From the NCBI GenBank assembly GCA_038502055.1, contig JAXRKN010000037.1, positions 496,001 through 560,000 on the forward strand: a stretch of 64,000 nucleotides of DNA, in the 5' to 3' direction. Shown here piece by piece: positions 24,167 through 35,559 of the stretch. Source of the stretch: Tanytarsus gracilentus (lineage: Eukaryota > Arthropoda > Insecta > Diptera > Chironomidae). The translations under genes were made by a program, and so were the position numbers. How positions within the stretch are numbered: position 1 is the first letter of the stretch; the number at the start of each line of letters is the position of its first letter. Under the pieces are notes generated by a model. That model was not told the origin of the DNA and did no database searches. It saw only the letters and a program-made list of their open reading frames with translations.

Positions 24167-25010
24167 GTGAGTGTCATATTATTGTTGTTGTTGTTGTGGT
24201 TGTGAAGTCATTGTAATAATTGTTGGATTAACATTTTCATTTTATGTCTCTTCTTCGCTACCTTTCGCCTCTCTTTTTTGATCTAAAATAAAAAGTGTGT
24301 ATAGTAAGGTCTGGACATGAGTGAATTTAAAAAAATATAGCACAAAAATAATTTTTTTGTAAAAATCCAAAGAGTTTCCACTCCCTGAATATTAACAACC
24401 ACTCGATATTTCACATCCATTCCATCTTTTCTCCTTTAAAGACTCTTTTTAATACATTTTATTATTTAAATTTAGTGCGACGATCTTTCTCGATAATATA
24501 TGTGAGTCACACACACCGCATGTCCATATAAATAAATATTCAGCCACTTTTGTGTGCATGTTAAAGGCGGTTTATTTTATTATTTAAAAAAATAAGAAAA
24601 TTTACATTTTCGAAGCGAAAAAAGTTTTCAAGCGACAGAAGTGAAATTTCTCATTTTGCTTATTTCCAACAATTTCTTCTCATTTCGCCTTTCAAGAATA
24701 TTGCACCACATTATTATAAACTCTCAAGCACATAAAGCGAGCGTATAGAGTAAAAAAATAAGTCCACATGTTTATGATGCGCTTTGTGATGATCGTGATA
24801 ATGATTGCGTTGAAAGCATATAATTAGACAATTCTGTATATGAGTAAAATTTAGAATTGTGTTGTTTAATTTGCAGAAAATAATATTGAAAAGAGAGAAG
24901 AAAAAGTGATAAAAGCGCAGTGAAATTTGTGAGAAACCGAGAGAGCAACAAATTGAAAAGTTGACTTGTTTTTTGGATTAACATCAGCAACGACACTGAC
25001 AGAGGTGGAG

Positions 25011-28000
25011 ATGGAGACAAAGGAGAAGTGCGATACCCACTCGATAGTCTCGAAGCCCGAATATGCTTCATCTGAGTTTTCAAGTGAAGCTCCACCGGTG
25101 AGTAAATTAATATTTTTAATACGACCGGTTGTAATTTCAAGCAAGGGTTGGACACACTTTAAGAAATAACTTTTTAATTCATAATTTTAAAGTATAAAAA
25201 TTGTTTGAGTTGAAAAACTTGAGCTTAATTGGAATGTCTATGCATACTTAAAAAATTTCCCAACAACTGAAATGCAATAAACTTAATTGACTCCTCGAGT
25301 ACGTCGAAAATAAAATCTCATACAATTTAATGATCATCTCTGCCATGAATTGTCGCTTACCCTCCCATAATTCCACCTCAATAGCTCAAAGTCTCTGTTG
25401 CTTTCAAGGCAAGCGAGATCCGAAATTTTTTTAAATAGCTACACAGCTCGGATGTATCTTTTGACACAAGCTCAACATTTAATTCACCTTGCTAAAAATA
25501 GCAAATTGTGCCACTTACCAAATTATACATGTCCAACTCTTCGTCGAGAGAGATTTCATTAGCGTTTATTAATCGACTCGTGAGATAGGCATCGGCTCTA
25601 TTCGAAAAAAGTATAAATTAATCAATCGTCCAATTTCTCCAACGGATGTCTGTCTCCACATTAATCTCAGGTTCAAGTCTAGAGGAAATTTAGATTGAAA
25701 AAACAGTAGTTAAGTTAGTTGAGATTTATTATTAGCCAACAGTCACGTACTCTTTAATAATAGATTATCAAAAAAATTGTTTATTAACCCCTGTCTGATT
25801 AAGCGTGTCATGGTTACGTCGCATCGTGGAAAATTTTCAGAGACAACTTGAAATAAGTTAAAATTCATCATGCTAAGCTTTAATGATGCGATGCAAGCGG
25901 AATTTGATTGATGTGATTCAATTACAGCTGACAATCGCACAAATTTATAATTTTTCTTCATACACATTAAAGTCCATAGGCGTCATGCATTGAACCAATT
26001 TACGGTTGCAAAATGAAATTTTTACATTGAGTAAAATTTTATATGCGAGAACTTTCGCTTTTTACTCTCTTCGACTTCGCGTACAACAAATCGTGCCCAT
26101 TGTTCATCATCAAATGCAATTTCTTTCAACTTTACAAACCGCCTCCAACATATTCCTCCGTGGTGAACTTTTACTTTCCGGAATAAATCGATTTTCATTG
26201 TGCACAATTTTTTTTTGGTGTTACTCTGCGGTATTTACTGTAATTTTTTTATCATTTAGAGCGTAATTATGTGCTTATAAAAACAGAGCGGGTGACAATT
26301 GATGGGAATTGTGTGAGAAATTTATGCATGTGTGTTGATGAATTTGCGTGTGGAAAAAAAGAGCAACGAAGTCTATTGTTTAAGTTTGTGTACAAAAAAA
26401 CAAGACAATTCAAATGCCAATTAAGATAAGTCTCTTTGCGTCTGTAGACATCTTCAATGTTGGTTATCTAAGTTTTGCATTGCATTAACAATGGCACGAT
26501 GACTCTATTGTCTGCAAATTTTTTTGTGCAGTGTTTTCATTCAAAATAAAATTTAAGACGGATAATTTAAAAATTTATTCTTTAAAAAAACTTTGCAAAT
26601 TTCACTGCTAAAAAAGTTACGAAAATAAAAAATTGGATAATCACTCAGAATAAAATTACAAACATCAAATTAAAGTTTTTAAAAATGAAATTACACGGAA
26701 ATGATTTTTCAGTGGTGTTTAGAAAGAGCCACATCATGTAATAATCATTTAATTTGATGATGATCATTTTGTTTAGAGAACGAGAAGAGTAACAAGAGTC
26801 TCAATATGCCTTTCAGTTGATTTTCATTTTCGAAAGTCATTCGCAAACCAATCTGACATTTTAATAAATTTATGCTTCAATGTATGCTTCTGCATCTTCT
26901 TCTTCTTGAACTTTAATAACTTGAAGCAGCAGATATTACCAAGTGAAGTTAATGGCAACTTTGACTTCTCGTTATTTCCAATCTCTCTCCTGCGAATTAA
27001 AAAAATTAATTCTCAATGTGATTTTCTTTACTTACAACATTGCAAGAATTATTCGCGCAACAGTTTGATTTTGAAATTATATTTTTGCTGCAATAAAAAA
27101 ATTTAAAACAGAGAGATTGAATATTGATGATTTTAATTTTCCATAATTCTTTTTTCCAAGGCCCTCGAGGGAGAATAATTGAAGCAATATTTCACTTAAA
27201 ATACAATGAAATTATTTGATTACTGTTTGCCTTCAAAATTTTATCCATTTCGAACAAATGTTTGTCTTTATAACAGCAATTTTGGTAATTTCAGCCATGC
27301 AAAAAAATTAAAAAACTCCCAAGATTAATTAATTACGTTGGCATGAAATTAGAAATAAGTTCTCCTAATTATAATTCGCTTAGGAAATTTGGTTGGTTCA
27401 CGATAGTTTGATTTTTAACTAAAACGGTATTTTGCACAACAGGAGAATCAACTTTCAAAAAAGGCAATTTTGTGAATTTTAATTTATTAAAATTTAATGG
27501 GAAAATGCATGTGATACTTTAAAATAATAAGGAAAATTTCAGAATATAAAAATATTGAGGACAACTGAAAATTTTTAAGCCATTATTTAAAAAAATGTTT
27601 AAATCTAAATAAATAAAATTCTAGTCAATATTTTTGTCACATCGCAAATCTACACAAAAACGATTTTTAAATTTCTATTTTACATATTAAATCGTTCCAT
27701 CACACACCATTCTAAATAAAAGCATATTTTTTTCTCTCTTCTGTTGAGCGGTAAAGTCACGTTAAAATGTCTGTTTTTTTTCTGCTGCTATAAACATTAA
27801 AAATCATCACGATTTTTTTGCGCTGACGCTACGCGAAAAGTTTTGAAATTTTTTATTCAGTGTTTAGCTTCATACGAACATCAACAAAAACTATTTAATC
27901 CATTCAGCACGCTGCAAAACGAAAATAATGGAAAATTCCCATGTTCTAGAAAATAATGATCAAGTGACTTTCGACACGCTCTTGTAATTGACGTACGTGA

Positions 28001-31000
28001 TGCCTCTTTATGGGCAATTTTCAATAGATTTTTTTTCGCACATACGTTCAACAATTGAATATCAATGTGTGAGATGATAATTTTCACTCATGTGTGATGA
28101 GCTTTAAAGAGATGAGTGACCGTCATTCGACCCTAGAATTGAATTGTTGACTTTAACAATTTAACTTAAAACTCGTTTTCTCTCTTGGGAATTTCCTGTT
28201 GTTAAATTTTTAAACATTTATTCATCTTCTGTAGCAATTTAAAAGATGAATATCATATTATGTAAAATTTCAAATGCCTATTTGCTGAATTTTATTTAAG
28301 AGTCGCACACAAATAACAATTTATGATGAAAATACTTCCAGAATATTTCATTTCACGTGACAAATTTTGTTTTGGCTAAAATCAATTTGCATGATGATGC
28401 GAAGTTGACTAAAAAACCAACTCGGATGAGATTTTATCTTTTTAATAATTTTAATTTGGTAAAAATGGAAAATCCCATGATTTCTATCTGGTCAATTTAA
28501 AAAACCTTAAATTTAGATTAAAATATTAAAATAAAAAGCAATGAAGGAAATTTTTAGTTCTTAAATAACTTGGTAAATATTTTTAGCTTTAAGTTTTGAC
28601 AAACAGTGAAAAAACCTCACATAAAACTCAACAAAAAAAATTAGCACCTCTCAAGGCTATGTAATGAGCTCATGAATTGCAACTTGGATGATTTTTAAAC
28701 TCTAAAGTAACCAAAAAAGTCTCACAAGATGCATATCGAGTTGTTATTTAAGCAGTTTTGTTGCCAACAGGAACTCACTCGCGTTAATTAATTAGGAATT
28801 TTGAAATGCCTAATTAATTACATCGAACCTGTAAAGATTGATTAAAGATGACATTTTCGTGAGTGAATTGCGCCGTATTCAGGTTTTCCGTTCAATAAAT
28901 TTTCTCTTTACTATTTAGCTTTAATAGAATTTATCTAAAAATTATGATAATTTGTTAACTGATAAAAACTTGTCCAACTTATAATATGATGCATGGCGTG
29001 CGTTTGTATCAGCATTAACAGTAATTAAAATCATTTAGAGCATGTAATTCAATCGCTCATCAACAGCGCGGCAAATGTAATGACGACAAGATAATAGCGA
29101 ACTGTGATGTGAATTGTCAATGATTGTTTTATTTTTCTTCTATTCAAATAGCACTCTTTTAACAATTATTCAATTCTCTCCTCGGCATATACTGTCGCTA
29201 TACTGGAAATCCGTTAATGGAAAAAGTATTTGTGACTTACTCATTTATCTTCATCGTAAACAACATGCACGTCTTAAAAAATATCTTAATTTGGTGCTTT
29301 TTGTGCTAATTGACTTAGATGAATTTTAATTAAGTTCCTGGTTTATAGAATTTTCACGCCTCCATGGAAGGGTGCGATTTCAATTACTCCGGCTTTAGAA
29401 ACTTGAAATTTTGTAACTGAAATCAATTTAAAAATTAATATTTTACTTAAATAAATCTTGCAATTTTCACATTAAATTTCAATAGCGGTAGCAAAAAATT
29501 ATCATTACGAGCGAAACTATTGTGTTACTTTCCATTGATCAACTGTCATAATATAATTGTGCAATCAAAATGCAAAAATATTGAGAGAGAGACACTAAGT
29601 ACGTTAATAATCTCAGAATTGTTATGATCAACCGTAAAAATGCCGAGTGATTCCGCCAAAATTTATTGAATCAAATGTGAGAGGTAAAATGATACTCTCA
29701 CAAGTAGCCACTTATTGTCAAGTACCCGCAATAATTTTCATCATCATCAACCTCTAAATGTTTTTGAAAAGCAACACTGCGTACTCAGTCCATCCGTCCA
29801 TCCTAGACACAACAATAATCTGTGCGAAATATTCCCAGCTCATATAACAATTGCGCGAGTTGAATCATTTATACATTCTAAAATTGCCGAGGGAAAATGG
29901 CGTATTATATTCAAATTGCTTATTAATGATTAATTGCATGATGAGCGGAAAAATGAAAAATGAAAAAAAAAATAGTTAGATAAGCTCGAAGTTGTTTGAC
30001 TGATCGTTTTGCCTTAATTGCAGGTCGAATGTATCAAAAAATAATAAAAGTGTGATGATTAATTAATTTGTAAGGATTTGAAAAATTTAATTTCATGTGT
30101 CAAACCCTTTGATTACGTTTTAAAAATAAAAAATGTTTTAGCATAGCTATGCATAGTAATTTATATTTTCATTCACATTTTACAGGCCTACAAAACACGA
30201 TCGGCCAACTCAGTAAAGATTGCAAAAATTATTGCATTTACCGTCATTCTCTCGTCACTCATCCTCGGCTCATTTTTGCTCGCATCAACATATTTGCAAG
30301 CGAGAGCAACGTGTGATCAGGTTTCAGCATTGGACGCCGTTCTCGACAAGGAACTCATGCTTGAGGCTATGCAACAGGTAAGAACAAAAAAATTTCCATG
30401 AAATTATGTCTTAAAGCGAGCACCTTGAGATTTACATTTAAATTCAGCATGAACTCAAAGATCTTCTTCTGTGTGATGCAGCAATTTAATTAAATCGTAT
30501 TCTAGTTTAGAGACGGATTAGTCTAAAAAAAATTCGAGTGTGAAAAATTTCATTTGCATCGAATTGAAATTTTCTCATCAATAATTGATTTGATTGTGCA
30601 CACTTGAATGATTCTAATTGATTACTAAAACTCATTTTTTGCGCATCGCAACTGTGCCAAAAAGTGGGTCGTAGCTGTCTGAAATTCTTCAAGGTTATTC
30701 AATCAAAAAAATTGCTTTTCTTCATTCATTCTCTTTACGACGCGATCTACAGTTAATCACCATTTTAGTGAATTTAATTGCGTGCAAAGAAGGCACAAAT
30801 CCGTAGACAATGTTTACTTAACAGCACTCGTCGAGCGCATAAGAAAACAGCGACAAACGTAGAAATAGAAAAAAGCCATTGCTCGATATGAATTGCTGGT
30901 TTGTTTGTGTATCGCGATAGAAAGTTTCTTTTTCTATCACTTCACAACACAGCGACTTCAGACAATGCCACAAGCTGAGCTATTGACTAATTAGATCAAT

Positions 31001-34000
31001 GTTCTTTTATATCGTTTCAAGCTATAATATGAAAATAATATATTTTTAGAAAAGTACAACAGCTCCTCTTTACCATAAATACATTCATTCAAATTAGCAG
31101 ATTAACATGGAAAGATTTTATCACCATTTCAAAATGTGTGTGAAAAATAAAGAAAATTTTCTAAACAGTGGCTTTCTGCACAGTGGCCAATCTCATGTTT
31201 CACAAAACGATCATTAATAACTTTTTAAGCTCTGTGTATGTGCTTTTAAGTGTAACATGTGCTTGTCATTTTGCATGCCATGAAAATGTTTGAAGTTTAA
31301 ATGACTTATTAAATGCCTTCTAACTTGAAGCGTAATTATGTTCTTTTTGTTCAATTGTCTATTGAAAATACGTTGAAGCCGAGATTTAAATTTTATTTGT
31401 ATGAGGATTTTTTGAATTTTAACGGTAACATTTGGTCATGTACCACGCAGGATTAAATGTTAATTAAGAAGACAGTTTTAAGGGTTTGAATTCTTCAATT
31501 TAGTTTAAAAAGTCTCAAATTAAATAATATATTCAAATTTTTAATAGACTTTTCATCTTCAAAAATAGTTGGTAAAATTTCTCTCAATCACGACTAAAAA
31601 TATGAAAGTACAAAATGATGATTTTTCTAGCGAAAAGAAATTGTCATCACTTGAATAATTTTGCATAAATATTGACTCACATATTGGCGAACACAAAAAA
31701 AATCAATTTCCTCCTTCTTTTAAAATGCGAAACCGAAATGTTTGAACTTTCTATGTTATTGATTTTCAAATTGAGATCTGAGTATTATGACATGAATAAA
31801 TGAGTGTTAAAATCATAACATTTTGAGCCGCTCAACCATAGCACACGATGCGAAGCAATAACAAATCGAGAAAAATTGCTTGAAAAAATAACATTGAAAG
31901 AGTTCAACGCACGAATTAACTCACGCTGCCAAGACACACAAAAAGAAAACATTCAGTGATTGCGTTTTTTTACTAACCAATTTCATAAGCTATGTGAATG
32001 ACCATTACAAATAGATACGCATTACTAGACACGACTTTGTCACCTTAAAGAAGTAAATTGCATAATAACTGCGTAAGACCGCACACACCTCACATGTAGG
32101 GTCGATACGTCACAAATCGTAAACAATGGAAATTCATTCCTTGACACCTAAGCCGTTCCTTAACAACGGCTGTTTCGAGAAAACAAAAGAATTAAACCTT
32201 TATAACTGTGCAATTCAGAAAATGCGAGAGATGTGCATTGCTTACAAAATAACTTCAAAAGAAAAAATTACAATCACGTAATTTACTCGAAAATTGAATT
32301 TTGAAGTCTTTAAATTGATGTTACGATCGCCAATTATTGCGCAATATATCATCATCATCTACATCTCATTCATGTAAAGCATAAAAAAGAAATGATCTAA
32401 GAAATAACGAACTGACTTCACCTCATACCGTGAGCAAGCTTATTTTCGCTAATTTTAATGCTCGCGAGAATGTACATGGAGAAGAAAAGTTTAGATCATT
32501 GAAATTAAAGCCTTAGTTTCCGTTTTCTTCCAACTTCTATTTTAATTTAATTAAACCGCAATATTTGAATTATTTTTTTCATGTGCGTGCGGTTAAAATC
32601 ATTACAAAAGATGCCGAATTTAAAAAAATTGTTGGTTCATAGGTGAAAAAAATTAATTTTGAAACTTTCAACTTAAATTGCTGTATTTTTGGTTTAAAAA
32701 AATGAAATACAAATTTCGGAAGACTACACTTTATGATTTGTAATAGTTTTTAGGATTTGAACCTTCGAAATTTAAAATCTCAGAGATTTTGTAAATTTAT
32801 TCTCTTGAACTCTCTCCATGAAAACTCAGAATGCATGCACTATGCAAAACATTTTTCGCACATAACATAATATCACGAATAAGTCTATTCATCATCATTG
32901 AATGATGTGTTGAAACAGGCAGCACTTGATGTTATTTATGGCATGAATAAAAAATATTTTATTCAATTGTTTAAATAAGTGTTTTATTAAAAAACTTAAC
33001 GTGTAAGCCTTCATCAGCAAAAGCTTGCAGTAAAGTTGATGAGTTCAGAAGAGCAATTTTTGCATAATTCAGCGCAACTCAGTAAATATTAATGGCATAC
33101 ATAGAGACTTAATGCATCAGTGCTTGTCATAATGTGAGTTGGGTATTAAGTAAAATTTTATCGCATGTAAATTACCATGAATTAGTAAAAAAATATTTCG
33201 TATGTCGCACCATCTCTCTTTTACATAAAAAATTTCTTTCACCTCGCTGTCAGACATTCAAAATGTGTGACTTATGGATTTGCGGTCGACTAAGAAATTC
33301 GAATATAAATGTTAATAAGCACGTGAAAGAAAGAAGAAGAAGAAACAAAAGTAGCGGAAAATGAGTAATGGTCATACTTGTCGGTTGATTGCTTCACAAA
33401 GTAAAAGTGAAAGTATAAAACATCGAGAGTTGCTTTTTTTTCGACTGAGGAACTCAGTTTTGAGTGCAAGTTCATAAAAATATTAAAATTAATGCAATTT
33501 ATTCTTTTGATAGGATTTTCCACGAGCTGAGTCATTGCAATCACGCGAGGCAAGTAGTATCAACAATGATGTGCAAGACTTGAGCAAAGACGAAATGAAC
33601 AGGCCAAATAAAAAAGATGAAACGAATCCCGATGATGTCGAGACTGTCAATTCAGAAAATTCCATTGATGAGGAGGACAGTAACGATATCATGAAGCGTA
33701 TTCGAGTTAAAATGCCATTAGATTTTGATCTCACCGAATTGGCGCACAACATTTTGATGAACAATCAAAAGTGAGGCAATTGGAGCGAATTAGTTTGTCG
33801 GATGACGTTAATTGTTTTTGTCGCCAACAGGTCACGCATGAACTGTGTCGTTGAACGCCGTCGTACGGAGGAAGTTCCAGAAATGAATCCGTTCAGTGCA
33901 TTCCTCCAAGAAGAAAAACCAAAGGAAAAAGTTACCGGCGAGCGAGTTTCGATTTTCTGTGAAACTGGAGAGCCAAAGTAAGAATCCACTGCACTTTTAT

Positions 34001-35053
34001 TTTCATGCCTGATAACCTTTTTATGTTTTATAGGAGCGAAGAACCGGTTGTACATGTCCGTAGAATTATCATGCCATTCCCAGGTCCATTTGCAGGTCCA
34101 ATGAATCAAATGAACCCAATGAATCAGATGAATGAAATGGGACCGATGAGTCACCGCTTTGGACCTCAAATGCCACCCCAATTTCCTCAAATGAATTTCC
34201 TTCCACAGCACTCTCCTCAAATGAACTTCATGCCCCAACAATCGCCTCAAATGACCCAAATTCGATTCCCATTCCCTCCTTCTCCTCAAATGCCTTTCCA
34301 ATCCCAAAATGTTCAACCACAACAACAAATTCCACCATATCCCGCTCAAATGATGACACCTCCACGTCCCGAAATTCCCCAATTCCGTCTCATCAATCCA
34401 GCACCTCAGCAACCACAAATTCCAAACTTCGAACGTCCTAAACAAGAATCACAAGAGAACCAAGCAATGCCACAACCAGAAGTTCGCATTCAATTGCGTC
34501 GCATTCAAATCCCCGGACCAATCAGTGAAATCTTTCCATTCTTGAACAACATTCAAAATGATATGCAAAAAGAAATGGAGACACCACGTGACAATAACAA
34601 CATGCAAGTCCAACAAGTGCCTTTGGCTTTGGCTCTTTCAAAAGTCGGCATCACGCCCGATGATTTGAGAAACATTCAAAGAATGGCTGAAGAAAAATTC
34701 CAAGAACACATTCGTGAATTGGTTGCTGATGAAACTGACAGTGACTCATCATCGGGAGAGCCAGAATCAAATGAAGAAAGCAGTGGAATGCCTATCAACA
34801 TGCCAGACTCGGATGAGAAAATGTCATCAAATCAAGAATCACAAGACGTCTCAAAGTCAGAGGAGCGACCGGAAATTCTTGCTCTTGGACGTTCAAATTT
34901 TGGACGCAGTCTCAGCCCAATTCAACTTCCAATTCGTCCAGAGATTCAAGAGATCGAGAGAAGCTCAAGCAGCTGTAAGATTTTTAAACAATTTTTTTTC
35001 AAATAATTCTAACGTAATTTTTGTTATTTGCAGTCGTTCAACAACCACGATAA
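25011..35053 (+). CDS. Unrecognised type II single-pass membrane protein with Met/Pro/Gln-rich repeats (547 aa)
   Basis: Six coding exons: 25011-25097, 30186-30377, 33514-33770, 33831-33977, 34034-34974, 35034-35053; introns one and two are 5.1 and 3.1 kb, the rest 56-60 nt, and all phases agree. Residues 1-43 are a short N-terminus ending in Lys/Arg. Residues 44-66 form a membrane segment (IIAFTVILSSLILGSFLLAS). Basic residues before it and none just after predict N-inside, C-outside. The ectodomain has an acidic linker (about 110-155), a Cys-containing segment (MNCVVERRR to IFCETGEPK, two Cys), a region at about 245-325 with repeated PQM units (SPQMNF, HSPQMNFMPQ, QSPQMTQ), then an acidic Ser-rich stretch and the end SSFVQQPR. 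I do not recognise the family. The segment around the membrane and the ELMLEAMQQ helix look like the constrained parts. Function unknown. Confidence 0.8.
25098..30185 (+). other. Large intron (5.1 kb) of the type II membrane protein gene
   Basis: It is bounded by CCG|GTGAGT and TTTTACAG|GCCTAC. ORFs inside are short and unconvincing, and no nested gene, transposon or RNA gene was recognised. Long first coding introns of this kind often hold enhancers in insects, which cannot be seen directly here. Confidence 0.7.
30378..33513 (+). other. Large intron (3.1 kb) of the type II membrane protein gene
   Basis: It is bounded by CAACAG|GTAAGA and CTTTTGATAG|GATTTT. It is AT-rich, and nothing recognisable was found inside on either strand. 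Confidence 0.7.
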
Positions 35054-35354
35054 ATTTTATAAATTTGAGTTAGGTCGCGAAACATCCGTCGATGCTAAAA
35101 GTTACTAAATAATATAATTTATGCAACCATAAGAGAGAGATAAGAGTACCGAGGAGGATGAAAAGTTGTAAATTGTGATGAATATTTAACGTAAAAGACC
35201 TTGATAATTAAAAATGTCTTCTTCCAAGCAAATTAAAGTATTAAAATTTTGTTAGAAATTGAAAACTGGATCTGTTAGAACTTTCGTCGAATAGCTGAGA
35301 AATCTTATTAATACTGTAAATGTGCAAAAAAAAAGTTATTCGTGAGAGCAAAAA

Positions 35355-35360
35355 AATAAA
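35355..35360 (+). terminator. Poly(A) signal of the type II membrane protein gene
   Basis: AATAAA lies about 300 bases after the stop codon at 35051-35053, the first good signal downstream and before the convergent TMEM145-like gene. Confidence 0.55.
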
Positions 35361-35451
35361 ATTTAATTCTTCAAAAAAATTTAATTTTTATTTGTGTATT
35401 TAATTTTTTTTACAGTGACACATGTCATTAAAAAGATTATAGGTCTCTAAA

Positions 35452-35457
35452 TTTATT
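35452..35457 (-). terminator. Poly(A) signal of the TMEM145-like gene
   Basis: TTTATT on the plus strand reads AATAAA on the minus strand, about 100 bases beyond the stop at 35560-35562. The convergent neighbour's signal is at 35355, so the two transcripts end within roughly 100 bases of each other without necessarily overlapping. Confidence 0.5.
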
Positions 35458-35559
35458 TTTAATTATTTAAATTCCTAATTGTGCTTCACTATTTAAGTAC
35501 TAAGTGACTAGTTTTTATCAAAATTTTGTTTTTATGGTGATTTTAAATATTGCACAATT

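Noticed and set aside
24170..24220. GTT/TTG simple repeat as a regulatory element
   Set aside because: Short imperfect microsatellite in a leader intron; nothing distinguishes it from chance slippage.
24772..25155. 127- and 92-codon minus-strand ORFs
   Set aside because: Antisense to the leader and first coding exon of the 24-35 kb gene; no domains, Ser/Leu-rich shadow composition.
33765..34445. 226-codon minus-strand ORF, Trp/His/Arg-rich
   Set aside because: It lies exactly antisense to the Pro/Met/Gln-rich exon of the type II membrane protein; its odd composition is the mirror of that low-complexity sequence, with no splice or domain support.
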